A DNA stretch of 64,000 bases from Floccularia luteovirens (lineage: Eukaryota; Basidiomycota; Agaricomycetes; Agaricales; Squamanitaceae). A model generated the notes under the pieces. The model had not been told where the DNA came from and ran no database searches. It saw only the letters and a list, made by a program, of their open reading frames with translations. The DNA lies in contig VSJF01000001.1 in the NCBI GenBank assembly GCA_009739215.1, positions 372,001-436,000 of the forward strand, given 5' to 3'. This document shows, in pieces, positions 1-11,185 of this stretch (its first letter is position 1; each line of letters starts with the position of its first letter). Both the position numbers and the translations under genes were made by a program.

Positions 1-1474
1 TTGAAGCTGAAATCACTTACAAAATTCCATGCGCAGCCCATTTCACTGCTTGGTCTAAGTCTGCATCATCAAAAATGATTGTTGGGCTCTTTCCGCCCAA
101 CTCCAACGTCACTACCTTCAAATTTGTCTCCGCAGCCGCTTTCAGAATTTTGCGGCCTGTAAGGGTGCTCCCAGTAAATGCAACCTTCCAAATTCTTGGG
201 TGTTCGCTAATTGCTTGTCCAACGGTATGTCCTATCATTCATCTCAGGGCAGGTCAGCACGGGAGGGATCAGATGGTCTTACCATAGCCGTTGATGATAT
301 TAACAACACCAGGTGGGAAGCCTGCCTCATTGATTAATCCAGCGAGTTTGAGTGCGGTTAGTGGTGTAATCTCAGAAGGCTGCAACGAAGAGCTCGAGTT
401 GGCCAATTATTATATACCAGAATGAAAGTCGCTACTAACCTTGAGCACGATCGTGTTTCCAGTTGCTAAAGCTGGAGCAATCTTCACAGCTGCCATCATC
501 TGACATGCTATCAGCGTCTGGAGACCGTAACAGAGCTCGTCAACCCTACCAAAGGGAAGTTCCAGGGGATGATCTGGCCCTATTCAAGCGAGTAGTGAGT
601 TGCATGAAGCAAGATCACACGAGTATAATATACTTACCACTACGCCATATGGCTCCCGCCTGGCATATGTCAGTTTATTTTCACTGGTCTATAGTATGAT
701 AAGTATGAGTTTTGCATAATCTATGATCGAAAGGCATACTTCGATAGTTTTCCCTTGAATTTTATCTGCCCAGCCTGCGAAGTATCTGATACAACTTATA
801 GAAAATGTGATGTCCTGAGTCTTTGCTTTTCCATATACTTTGCCTGAGGATACATGGTTAAGGCATATTCACTATTAAAATGAAATGACATACCAACATC
901 TAGAGCTTCCAGAGCTGTGAACTCGTCAATGTTTTGTTCAATGAGGTCTGCTAATTTGTTTAACAGTTTTCCCCGGACGACTCCAGGGACCTTCAAGCCC
1001 CACGAGGTTTTATAAGCCTGAGGTATTAATGATTATTGTTAATGTCAGTTGCAAGTTTGACGAAGCCGAATGTGAACGACCTTTTCTGCAGCTGCTACGG
1101 CGCGATCAACGTCTTTCGTTGACCCGGCAGATACTGACGTGATGAGTTTTCCGGTTGCTTGGTGAAAAAAAAAATACAAAAAGTCACTAATGGAATGTAG
1201 AAGAAATTATACAACACAGACCTGGATTAACAACACTGCGTATGCATGTGTTGAGTTCACTTGTCTTCCCACTCATCACTGATCAGAAATAACTTACTCA
1301 ATAGTTGCTGGTTCTACAGGGTCTACCCACTCTCCGTTGATGAACAACCTAAAAATAACCGAAGTCAGTGACTTGGTGGTATGATCTGTAGGGAAAATAC
1401 ACTAACCCAGTGTTTATCTTCGCTGTGCCTTTGAAGACAGGAGTATCAAATTCATATGAAAATGTACCAGGCAT
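1..1474 (-). CDS. NAD(P)-dependent aldehyde dehydrogenase, 3' end outside window
   Basis: Oxidises aldehydes to carboxylic acids with NAD(P)+. Splicing on the minus strand gives a continuous ALDH reading from the ATG at 1472-1474: an N-terminal FINGEWVDP segment, a [16 protein letters not shown] segment, the PWNFPL motif, the cofactor-binding [12 protein letters not shown] stretch, and LELGGKSP, which contains the general-base glutamate. The first exon is 1407-1474 and the first intron 1349-1406; at least seven short introns follow, one exon being only a few codons long (IDVVNP). The catalytic cysteine and the C-terminal third lie beyond position 1. About 290 of the usual ~500 residues are present, with no frameshift or stop. 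An upstream in-frame Met (MYPALDKEE..., 1534) is possible, but the chosen start fits the family's N-terminus better. It could be the general cytosolic/mitochondrial ALDH or a close paralogue; substrate cannot be read from the sequence. Confidence 0.93.
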
Positions 1475-2779
1475 GGTGAAGGTTTCAGATAGAGGGAGTC
1501 TCTTCTTTTCTTCTTTGTCAAGGGCTGGGTACATATATATATATTCTCAGAATTGCGCTGGCGCTGATCTATGTCGGTGGTCGGTATTGCATCATGCCGG
1601 ATACATTGTCGGCTTCGTAAGCACACCTACCGAGATTGAAGTTGAAACAGGAACCAAAGGGAGCAACTTGCATCATATTGGATCGTTACCCACCTTCTGT
1701 GTGTGTGAAAACTTCATTATGGTAGCTTCTCTGACACTTCTTTGGGGCTTGCGATAAAAACTCAATTCTGATGGGTTCATCTTACTACCGAAGTATCCCG
1801 GCGCAGCAGCTGGATTCTGCCAAGTGATGCTTCAGAGACTAGGTTCTTATTAAGACGCTGCTTTGTAAGTTCCGTAGAATGGGTAATAGAATTGAGATTA
1901 GATAGAAAACCCACGAATAATGTAAGGTGATTTCACGACTTCATCTATTGCGCAATCAGGCGCTCATTCGAGGACCATGTGATTGCACATTGCCGCGAAA
2001 AGATTGCTGGTGTGAGAGTCTATTGAATGAGGTCTTCAACTGTAAGCAGGAGAGAATGCGCAAGATCCCTGAGTGTACGTGGGCAAGCAGAGACCAAGCA
2101 GAGACCAAGCAGAAACAAGCCGTTTCACCACTGACTTCTGCCCTTATAGAGCCATGTCTGGACCTGCAAAAATGAACTTTTAGTATGTCGGACCCATGAT
2201 GATGGAGAAACATCATCGACTAATATCACGAGAACCACATGCCGAGCACTGGAAACCATCAATGACAATTTCGAAACCTTTTTATTCAATCTTATCCGTT
2301 AACTGATCAGATGTATCATTGTTCAATTCTCGCAGGGGATACAAGTGGAGACCGCTTTTCTCATACAACATACTGTGCAAGCGAGGATACTTATTTAATA
2401 GCGAGACTGATAACAAAATTAGCCTAGCAGCTACCAGGTATACTATGTTTCTAGAAGGCGAATACTATAACGATGCTATCAACATTGTCCTCCGTTTGGA
2501 GGAGTGCAATGAAGTGCGAATCAAACGTTGCGTCCGATGATTCTGAATACACTCCAAATGCTCTTCTTTATAACGTGCGATATAATTTTCCTGAGCACGC
2601 AAAACCAACTTTTGCTCGCATTCACAACATTCATAGCTGCGATTAGAGGTGTAGAAAAAGGGCTGCAGGACTTAGCGTGTTCCCCTTTATTACTGGAAAA
2701 TGATAATGTAAGACTCCACGGGAAGATGTGACTACAGTTAAGGCTAGATTACAAGGTAGGCATAGTACTAAAGAGACGG
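1475..2779. other. Intergenic region upstream of ALDH and downstream of the F-box gene
   Basis: I see no recognisable gene. A run of alternating TA lies at about 1531-1541, just upstream of the ALDH start on its coding side. A short imperfect tandem repeat with the unit GCAGAGACCAA occurs around 2091-2117. Open frames of 60-90 codons here have no recognisable motif and no intron logic. Confidence 0.6.
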
Positions 2780-4965
2780 TTAGAATATATCAGGGCAAAA
2801 CAAGACTTCCAGTCTTTTAAACCAGAGCTGGTTGAGCTCTGGGTTCATGTCCACAAACATTTCCATGCTATTCGACCTGAGTGTATTATGGCTGGTACGA
2901 GCAAAGGTAAAAGAAATCAGAATTCGTCCCCTAGCATTGATAAAAGAGAAACCCACCTAGTCGCAAAGTGGATCTTCAGTCCAGCGTAAGATCCACTAAA
3001 TTTACGGCAAACGCCACAACGTAATGAATTCGATACTAATAATACTGCTCGGTATCTTTCTTCCAGCATCGTTCTAATCCCACCAACTTCTGCTCCACGC
3101 AAAACGGCAAATTGATGAATCCTGCAATGGATGCCATGTGAAACCTGTCATGGTATAAGTATCTCTTCCACCTATAGTACTAAACACTGACGGCTGTTCT
3201 CCATGCCATAAATCGTCTGTTATGTTGATTACTAGTGATACAACCTAGACACTCTATGACCGGGTTTTTTCTGTCCATCTGACTAATTGTAGTAGTTGCT
3301 GGGTTTAAACCACATAGCATCACTATTTTTGCAGCTATTCCATGAGCCTTCTGATAGAATTTCATCGGTCTAGGTTGAGCATCATCCCAGTACGTGCTGG
3401 GTATGCTTGGGTTCAGGCTATACTTCACATCACATGCATCTTCATACATGAGGAGATTGGGATAAAAGAAGATACGTGCATTATAAAAACTCTCCTGCCA
3501 GAAAATTGACGTCGCTAGCAGTAGTCGAGAAGTATCTTCTTCATCTCCACCAGGGACTATGGGTAGCATTCGCAGAAACTTTAGATCTTTCTTCGGTTTC
3601 CAATCTTTACAGATCTCGGGAAGTTGTTTAATGGCGTCCTTGAAGCTTTTAATTGACAAATCTTTGTAAAGTGGTGCATTGTCGATGATGGAACGGAAAG
3701 GTTTGTATGTGTATAGATCGGCAGCGGGGGGCAGAATGGTATTGGGTGGGAACTGCAGAGAATAGTTCCAGAATATCTCGTATAGCAGGTTACGCCCCTG
3801 CCAAGTAATCCTCTTCTTTTCTGTTGCTATCTTCAGTTCGGCCCTGATAACTTCAAGTATTTCTATCAGAGTTGGTTTGATATCCAACCAAACTATGCAA
3901 AAAATATGAGAACAACTCAATGATACAAGAAACTGAACAAACTTTTTTCAGTGAGGGTGATATCCTGCTTCACTAGTGGATGGTTTATAAGCTTCGATAT
4001 ATCGCCAATTTTGACCTCATTATCATAACCCTCATTGGTTAGCCTTTCTATTATCCTAAATCATGAATCAGCAAAGTTTATTGTATCAGGAGCAGATTAG
4101 GGATCTCACTCATCAGTTCGTTTTTCACATGCAGCTTCATATAATTCTTTATAGCATTTATCCCATTTTTCGTAAGCTGCTTTGTGCTTTTGACGTATGA
4201 GCTTGGGAGAAAACAACATTTATTAGTATGTACCAAAGCCCATTTTTGTACTTCTTTTGCCCTTTCACTGTGCCAATCTGCCATTTGCAGATAATTGCAG
4301 TGGAAAGAATTTAAATCATTTTGCAGGGAATTCACACTATCTTTGTGATAGTTGTATGAATGGATTTTTTGGCCCTTATGTGCAGAGCTAATTACATATG
4401 GAACATATCGACCCACATCACTACTCAGAATGATTCCTAAGCACTTTTCAAGGTAATGCTTTGGAACAAAACTGTATGACAACAATAATAAGATAATGGA
4501 TGATATGTGATAAGTGTGATGGCTCACTGTTTACTGATACATGATATGCAAGCCTTGATGTGTATTCCAGTTACAATGTAAATGGTTTTACATGAGCCAC
4601 AAAGCTATTTATGAGTCATTCAAGTCATTCAGCATACTGTGTAGCAGTGACAGTCAGAATGCAAAACATACATGGCAAATTTTCTTGTAGAGTAGAGAAG
4701 CAAATTGTGGCTCACTGACACCTTTAAAGCATTCCAGAGCATGTGGTACATTCATAAAAGATATTTTCCATATATGTGCTGCAGAGTGACTCATAAGAAT
4801 TTTCCTGAGCTTCTTTGAAGTATGAGCCATCTGAAGCAAATCATTTGGTTCAAGTTCCTTAAAAATCTAATTTTTTTGATTGTTAGCTAAAGTGAACTTG
4901 AGTAAAATGTTGACAAAACCATTCACCTCCAACAAGATATCCAAGGGTACTTCAGGAATTGGCAT
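2780..4965 (-). CDS. F-box family protein of the large Agaricomycete type
   Basis: Probably a substrate receptor for an SCF-type ubiquitin ligase; the target is unknown. Splicing eight introns gives about 570 residues. The F-box is at the N-terminus: IPEVPLDILLE joins across an intron to IFKELEPNDLLQMAHTSKKLRKIL. Next comes a Cys-rich motif made by splicing (ICHLCGSC...ACISC), then a charged helical middle (ERAKEVQKWAL joined to LIRQKHKAAYEKWDKCY). The C-terminal half has the family's LLLATSIFW, AAKIVMLCGLNP and MAWRTAV signatures and ends in CGVC...LKIHFATR and a short last exon with TAA at 2780-2782. The ATG at 4963-4965 is the first that reads unbroken into the F-box. An earlier in-frame ATG at 5134-5136 is separated from it by TGA at 5033-5035. 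All splice sites are GT-AG and no frameshift is needed after 4965. The family is greatly expanded in mushrooms; its members mostly have no known function. Confidence 0.8.
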
Positions 4966-5578
4966 TTGATTTTCCAAGGTTTTATCTGCACACTTTTTTT
5001 TACTATTATTTGCAACTTTTATTCATTTCTTGGGTTGAGATAAATTCATGCTAGTTTTGGATTGGATACTGTCTAGAGCAGTAAGCTCAGCACTGTTCGC
5101 TGTTGAGCTTTGAAGCCGGTTGGAACATCGAGGCATGCCTTAGAGAGAAAGTGAACAATAATTGAGTATGAGACTCTGAAGCACTCATTAATTAAGAGCC
5201 AGCATCATATCACAAGGTGTTACATGTCATGGATTTCAAATTGACTTTGTTCTGGAAGTCTGTTACTGATAGTGCATGATGCATAATGCATAGGCCAAAG
5301 TTAGGGACATGCATTATCAGATTTAGATTGAATGGCTCTTAGATGGAGTTTCTGACAAATTTCTGTTGAACAGGAGCAAGAAAACAGACAAAATTGGTAA
5401 GTATACTATAACAAGAGAAGTTTCAAACACTTCTCTATTGCATAAATCTCATAATGTACAGCCAAAATGCCACACTGGTGTTATGCATTATGAGAAAGTT
5501 GACTCTAGAGAAAGCATTCTGTGGTCTCTATGAGGAAGCAGAGGAAATGTTGAAACTGAAACTGTATGGCATGGCATG
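4966..5578. other. Region between F-box gene and WD40 gene
   Basis: 5134-5136 to 4966 reads as a possible lysine-rich N-terminal extension of the F-box gene, interrupted by TGA at 5033-5035. The remainder (about 5140-5578) is AT-rich and I see no gene in it. Confidence 0.5.
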
Positions 5579-7049
5579 TTATCCAAAATTCAGGATTGTG
5601 AGTTGTCCAGAACCTGAAAATGTAGCAAAATGATTCTGTCCTTGCCAAGTGCAATGTGGATATTGTGCTCTCCTTGATGTGGGTATCCAACATAACATCT
5701 TTCCATCATCTTTGCATACTATCCAGCTATCTTTTTCTAAATACTGCTTGCTCTCAATGGCCATCTTCCACTTGTGTATCTTAATAACTATGGTCCTCCC
5801 TTCTTGCCAATTATACATCCTCTCCTTGGCAGTATTATCCCATCCATAAAGTTTGAGATAAATCATGCTATTATCCATAGAAAACTCAGAATAAATTGAC
5901 TTTGGCCACCTATTCTTCAAGTTGAGATCAATTTTTTTTAGGAGTCTACCTGTTGTAGCATCCAACATGCCAAGTACTGCACCTGTGACACTCATGATAA
6001 AGCGCCCATTTGGGGACCATGCCACTGTGCATGTCCATTTCATTTTGGTAGAGAGGGTGTTTGAGAGTTTAGGTGTATCAAGTTTGAGAGTCCACAAGCT
6101 AATGTTGTTGTACCTATCAATTGCTATGAGTTTCTTTGAGTCGGGAGAGAAAGCAGCAGAAAACCCATGGATAATGTGAGGTATCCCTCCAAACAGGGAC
6201 CCAGAGGACCAGGTTAGAATTGTATCTTCGGTGAGTGCTGTGATATGTGATCCATCTGGTGAGAAGCTTACACAAATTGTTGCGACAGCAACTCCATGTG
6301 ATAGATTAGTAGTCATGTGATTAGTCATGTGCTCGTCAGTCATGTGTTGTAGACCTGATAAGATAAGATAAGGTCACACCTGTATATATGACTAAGATGT
6401 AATGACATACATGGTCTAGAACATTCTAGAGCTTACTGCGTATACGTGTATGACTCATGTTATGGAACATGTATGACTCATGTCCTACCTGGAGTAGACA
6501 CGAGGTGTTTCATGTACACGCTGGTAACTACATTAGGTATTACACAGCCACGCCTATAATGTATATAACAAAGGTAGTAATGTCAAATATACCTTGTCCA
6601 ATTATCTTGGTAGTAGTTAGTAGCTAGCCTCTCTAAGTCACAGTAAGAACCCCCAGGTAAGGTAGTTCCCTATCACTGTGTGTGACAGGCACTGCTCAAC
6701 ACAAATGATGTCCAATTGTTTAGTGGGTGGTTCTGATAATGGCTGGGATAGGTTCCAGAGTTTAATGGAGGAGTGCAATGAGGAGACAAGCCATTCACCA
6801 TCTGGTGAGATTGATATTGGCCCAAAACCTAGCAGAGGTGTCAACCGACCACAAGATTGCCAAGTGGTTATATTGAAAAGCTGAATGGAGGCATTGTCAC
6901 ATGCAGCAATGATACTATAAGAGGCAGCAATCTTCTCTGAAGTTATCTCCCATGAGTGGATCAGGTCTCCCAATGCTAAGTCCCATACAATCGCTTCTGA
7001 AGCTGTACCCAAGATGACCTTTGTGTCATCATGTACAAAGATAGCTGAT
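5579..7049 (-). pseudogene. WD40-repeat protein gene, split by solo LTR A and 5'-truncated by Gypsy-1
   Basis: A beta-propeller protein of the type found at the C-terminus of Agaricomycete NACHT/WD40 (STAND, NLR-like) proteins; only the WD40 part is here. Repeats visible from N to C: the TASEAIVWDL blade, SISPDGEWLVSSLHSSIKLW, VSFSPDGSHITALTEDTILTW, AAFSPDSKKLIAIDRYNNISLW and VAWSPNGRFIMSVTG, ending at TAG or equivalent at 5579-5581. The reading at 7012-6707 ends ...KQLDIIC and that at 6272-5579 starts VSFSPDG. Removing the 424-bp LTR and one copy of its CAAAT duplication joins them in frame. The frame runs upstream to about 7049, where a Gypsy LTR begins, so the N-terminus (and any NACHT domain) is lost or lies beyond the transposons. 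The gene is presumably dead, although the 5'-truncated copy is otherwise free of stops. Confidence 0.8.
6278..6701 (+). mobile_element. Solo LTR A (family TGTTGCGACAGC...CTGCTCAACA)
   Basis: 424 bp starting TGTTGCGACAGCAAC and ending CACTGCTCAACA, giving the TG...CA termini of an LTR with a 5-bp terminal inverted repeat (TGTTG/CAACA). It is flanked by the direct repeat CAAAT at 6273-6277 and 6702-6706, the target-site duplication. It has no internal coding region, so it is what remains after recombination between two LTRs. It interrupts the WD40 gene. It shares its ends and several inner blocks (GGTAAGGTAGTTCC near the right end) with LTRs B, C and D. Confidence 0.9.
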
Positions 7050-7547
7050 TGTTATGACCTTATCCGGATATGCACTATCTCCCTGGACTTTAGAACATAT
7101 GTGCAATGCATTCCTGCCTTGTTTACTTGTTTCCCATACACGTTTTGTATTTGACTTGTATTCCGCTTCTATTAACTCTCATAGTGACTTGTGTCTGCTT
7201 CTAAATGACTTGTAGATACTTCTGTATGACTCCATGCTGACTTGTAGCTTACTGAGCAGACACGCATTTAGCTATTATTAGAAGTAGCATACTTGTATTT
7301 AAGTAGTGCGAAACTACAGTCAAGCCTCAGCTTGATCTTAGTTTCAAATACCTCTTAACATGAGTGATTATTCTGTTACCTCAGTGACAACTAAGTGACT
7401 CTCCCTCCCTTGTCTAGGATGGCAAGATCGTTGTAAATAATGGCATGGATGATACTGTACAGCCTGAAATGCCTGGCTGTCCCACCTCTGTAACTGACCT
7501 CAGAGAGACCCTGACAGGTGGTTTGTAACCTGTGTGGTAGCATAACC
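7050..7547 (+). mobile_element. Putative 5' LTR of Gypsy-1
   Basis: The WD40 reading stops being recognisable at about 7049, where TGTTATGACC starts; a matching inverted end CATAAC occurs at 7541-7546. The stretch has a TATA-like TATTTAAG at about 7301, as expected in an LTR promoter, and it precedes the gag leader. Boundaries are inferred from terminal inverted symmetry only; no second intact LTR is available for comparison and no target duplication was found. A perfect short hairpin (GGTAG-cataac-CTACC) sits on the right boundary. Confidence 0.45.
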
Positions 7548-7563
7548 TACCATCGTGCTAGGG

Positions 7564-7665
7564 AAATCTGACTAGCAAACCCCAACCGTTCCCTAACCTG
7601 GACACATCTAAGATGAGACCAGTGAACGATGACGCCTAAACCCCAAATGGTAACAAAAGATCAAG
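7564..7665 (+). repeat. Leader repeat, copy 1 (before Gypsy-1 gag)
   Basis: About 95 bp (CTGACTAGCAAACCCC ... CCCCAAATGGTAAC) that is repeated, diverged, in the same orientation at 10876-10970. It lies between the putative LTR and the gag start codon, so it is probably the untranslated leader. TGGTAAC at its end could be part of a tRNA primer-binding site, but the LTR border is not immediately next to it. Confidence 0.6.
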
Positions 7666-7729
7666 CTGATCAATTGTCACTTCCTCAAGTTTGACACCCC
7701 CCAAACTTCTTTAATCACTGTGCTCTTTT

Positions 7730-9010
7730 ATGAGCAAAACCCCCACCTCTAACTTTGGACCAACAACTTCCTCCTATAACCCTCAAGGAACTTATTCTAC
7801 ACGGTTCCCATCCCCACCACCTCAACAACAACAAAGCGCGTTTTCTAAGCTTCACACTAAACTCGCACAACAAGCTGCAAAACAACAAACAAGAGATTCT
7901 TGGGTTAGACCAGCCAAATCACCCAATACACCACAGCAACCACTCCCGCTTCAAATAACCAATAACCCAGAAGAAGAAGACTACGAAGAAGAACAAGAAA
8001 TCAAGCAACAGGTTTACGAAGAAGCTCAACAAACACCACCACGCATCACCTACGACTCAGACATCGAAATGTCCAACAATGCAAAAGAAATCAACATCGG
8101 CAGACCTATGCCATTCAATGGCAAGAAAGAACATGCACAACCATTCTTACAAGACGTCCAAATATACCTGGACATGAACAAAGAAATCTACAATAGCAAT
8201 AAGAAAAAGATCTTATTCGCACTTTCATTCATGAAAGAAGGAACAGCAGCTATCTACTGCTCAAACATAATTGAAACCGCCAATGGAAACTATGGAACAT
8301 GGTCTCAATTTAAGAAAGCCTTTCTAGAAGCATTCCAAGCACAGAACGTAGCAATGCAAGCAAGAACCAACCTTGCCAACCTACAAATGACTGGCAATAA
8401 TATCACCAAGTACATTTCAGAATTTAAAATTCTATCTTCACAAGCAGGGATACACAAAGATGCATCACTCATAGACATATTCATGAGAGGATTAAATGAC
8501 GAACTAGTCAAACGCTTCTACAAACTAGACAACTTCCCAACAACCATGGAACAAGTCTACAAATACGCGTTCCAATTTGCAGACAGACTGCAGCGCATGA
8601 AAGATTTTCTACAATCTAGAAAGAAACCATTTGCAAGACCGAGTCTATTCCCAAATAGAACAACAAGCAGAGACCCGAATGCAATGGAAATCGACCGCAT
8701 CAACACCGAAGAACCCACTCTAGACATGGAAGAACTAGAAGAAATAAACAGAATGTCATTTGAAGAATGAAATAACCATTTCCTAAATGGGTTATGCTTC
8801 ATATGCCATCAGAAGGGACATCAATCTAAAGATTGCCTCAAAAGGAAGACCCTGAGAAGAAGAAACAACTCTCGATACAACTTCCAAAAACCTAAAACGG
8901 TTAAAGAACTATCGGCTGCAGTAAGAGCATTACTGACAGAATTACCTGATGAAGAACAAGAAGAATTCTTTGAAGAATTAGAGAAAGAGGATTTTTCACT
9001 CGATCAATAG
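7730..9010 (+). pseudogene. gag: Gypsy-1 gag (one in-frame stop)
   Basis: Capsid/nucleocapsid protein of a Gypsy (Metaviridae-type) retrotransposon. Starts at ATG 7730 and runs in one frame for 427 codons to TAG 9008-9010, with a single TGA at 8768-8770. The N-terminal 100 residues are Pro/Gln-rich and acidic. A Retrotrans_gag domain follows (MPFNGKKEHAQPFLQDVQIYL ... YGTWSQFKKAFLEAF). After the TGA comes a CCHC zinc knuckle, CFICHQKGHQSKDC. At the TGA the context SFEE-stop-NNHF suits an ancestral CGA (Arg). The base composition is A-rich (AAA, GAA, CAA codons), unlike the host genes to the right. Confidence 0.9.
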
Positions 9011-9015
9011 TAACC

Positions 9016-10541
9016 ATGGCTATTAATTATCCAATCAGAGTGGTAGTCCCCACCCTCATGATGCAAGATTCTCTATATGTTCCACTTCGATTTGAAGTAG
9101 GAAACAACTCATTAGGAAAAGAAATAGTCATTACTAAAGCATTAGTCGACTCTGGAGCTACCAAAAGCTTCATACATTCGGACTTCATACCAAAACTCAA
9201 AAGAAGACCCAGACCTATATTAGGAAAGAGAATAAACGTCACAAATGTAGACGGATCCCCAAATGGACAAGTTACCCATTATATCCAAGCCCCTCTCACA
9301 CTCAAAGGAGAAGCGAACCATCAAGTTACCCTATATATCACAAATATAGGACACCAAGATATTATCTTAGGAATGGATTGGCTTAAACGCCTCAATCCCA
9401 CAATCGACTGGAAAAATGGAACCCTCGACATTCCAAACAACTCTCCACTCACACAAATAACTTCAGAAGAAGCAATACTCCGAATCATACAAGAGGATCA
9501 TAATGAAGAACCCCTTGACTCTGACAGAATCAAGTGATATCTAATGGACTCCAGCTCCGAATCAGAAGAAGAAGAATACCCAATATGAGTCAAAACAACT
9601 CAAGCCCAAACAATGGTGGCAGAAGCCACACCTAAAGAAACCTTAACAATAGAAGAAAAACTCCCGAAGGAGTTTCATCTATTTAAAGATATATTCAGTA
9701 AACAGAAATCAGATAGAATGCCAGCAAGATGACCCTGGGATCACAAAATAGATCTCAAACCTGATTTCAAAAACAAAGATAGCAAAATCTATCCCCTCAA
9801 CCCTATCAAAGATCAGAAAATGCAAGAATTCATCAAAGAGAACCTCGCAAAAGGGTACATCCGACCCTCTGAGTCAGAAATGGCATCCCCATTCTTCTTT
9901 GTTGCAAAGAAAGATGGAAGCCTAAGACCCTGCCAAGACTATCGTTACCTTAACAAAGGAACAATTAAAAAACCATACCCTCTGTCCTTAATATCGGAAC
10001 TCTTAACCAAATTAAGAGGCAGCAAGATCTTCACAAAACTCGACATCCAATGGGGATATAACAACGTTAGAATTTGAGAAGGCAATGAACCTAAAGCAGC
10101 ATTCAAGACCAAGATGGGACTCTTCGAACCCACAGTTATGTTTTTTGGAATGTGCAACTCCCCAGCAACCTTCTAAAATATGATGGACGACATATTTAGA
10201 GATATGATCGATGAAGGATGGGTCACCATCTATATGGATGACATCCTGATATTTTCAGAAACACTAGAACAACAAACCAAAAGAACCCTGAAAGTCCTAA
10301 AAAGGCTTAAAGAACACGACCTCTATCTAAAAATAGAGAAATGCAAATTCAACAAGAAACAGGTAGAGTATCTGGGACTCATCATTTCAGAAAACAAGAT
10401 CTCGATGGATCCAATTAAACTAAAAGGAATTGAAGACTGGCCCGCACCGCAATCAGTCAAGCAAATCAGAAGTTTCCTAGGATTCAGAAACTTTTACAGA
10501 AAATTCATACACAAGTTCTCTGATTTAGTGCACAACTGCTA
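9016..10541 (+). pseudogene. pol: Gypsy-1 pol: protease and reverse transcriptase with five nonsense codons
   Basis: One reading frame (9016-10541) encodes an aspartic protease (ALVDSGATKSFIH; GMDWL) and then a reverse transcriptase ([49 protein letters not shown]; catalytic [16 protein letters not shown]). It is broken by TGA at 9535, 9586, 9730 and 10075 and TAA at 10174. At each one the family expects Arg or Gln, so every stop is explained by C-to-T change (CGA to TGA four times, CAA to TAA once). The frame is kept across all of them. After 10541 a frameshift leads into RNase H. Confidence 0.9.
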
Positions 10542-10876
10542 AACGAACTCCTCAAGAAAAACACCAAATTTATATGGACAAACGAATAGTCAAACATCAT
10601 GTTGAGAAACTCAAGAAGCATTTACCACCGCTCCAGTCTTACAAATGCCAGACTTCAAGAAACAATTCTTACTAGAAACAGATGCATCAAAATACACGTC
10701 GGGAGCAGTCCTAAAACAAAAGGACATGAATGGGCTATGACACCCATGCAGATTTATCTTCAAATCATTTACAGAAACCGAAAGAAATTACGAAGATCTA
10801 TGATCAAGAACTCTTTGCAGTAATCCGAGCTCTCACTAGAATGGAGGCACTTCCTCCTCAGATCTCCATTCCCAGT
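10542..10876 (+). pseudogene. Gypsy-1 RNase H fragment, truncated
   Basis: Frameshifted continuation of Gypsy-1 pol. [14 protein letters not shown], then [28 protein letters not shown] (RNase H first catalytic Asp region) and an AVIRAL...FLLRSPFPVIV-like tail can be read in changing frames. At about 10876 the RNase H sequence stops abruptly and is replaced by the leader repeat. The integrase half of Gypsy-1 is missing. Confidence 0.8.
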
Positions 10877-10970
10877 CATCGTGACTAGCAACCCCAATCA
10901 GTTCCCTAACCTGGACACACCTATGACTGAGACCAGTAAAACGACGATGCCAATACCCCAAACTGGTAAC
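10876..10970 (+). repeat. Leader repeat, copy 2 (fused to RNase H)
   Basis: Direct, diverged repeat of 7564-7665 (GTGACTAGCAACCCC ... CCCCAAACTGGTAAC). It begins exactly where the RNase H reading ends, with only TGACTAGCAA-type similarity at the joint. This suggests a second Gypsy copy recombined with the first, or that reverse transcription switched template. Confidence 0.65.
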
Positions 10971-11019
10971 ACATTACATGAATCATGTGATCCTTTATAT
11001 GATAGTTGCTGTCGCAATA
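10969..11019 (-). mobile_element. Truncated fragment of the solo-LTR family
   Basis: About 50 bp equal to the reverse complement of the first part of LTR D: ACATTACATGAATCATGTGATCC, a short variable stretch, then GATAGTTGCTGTCGCAATA. Only the start of the LTR is present. Its terminus reads CAATA instead of CAACA. No matching target duplication is seen, because the other end is lost. Confidence 0.65.
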
Positions 11020-11185
11020 GTTACTGCTTGCTGTTCAGTTTACTCACTGAAGAGGGCACTGTATGTCACAATCAACTTTGGATCATTTTAGAGCATTAAG
11101 GAGGTACTTGCCTTTCACTCTCATTGCCAGCAGTCCAGAGCTTCTAGGACTCTTTCAATGCCTGCAGCTTAGTGCAATCTATTCA
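11020..11185. other. Degenerate stretch next to the Copia gag relic
   Basis: No clear coding sequence. On the minus strand it continues the direction of the Copia relic, but stops are frequent and nothing is recognisable. Confidence 0.4.

Noticed and set aside
3180..3920. Stand-alone 246-codon protein starting MSCSHIFCIVW
   Set aside because: The first 11 codons are intron sequence; the rest is an inner exon of the F-box gene.
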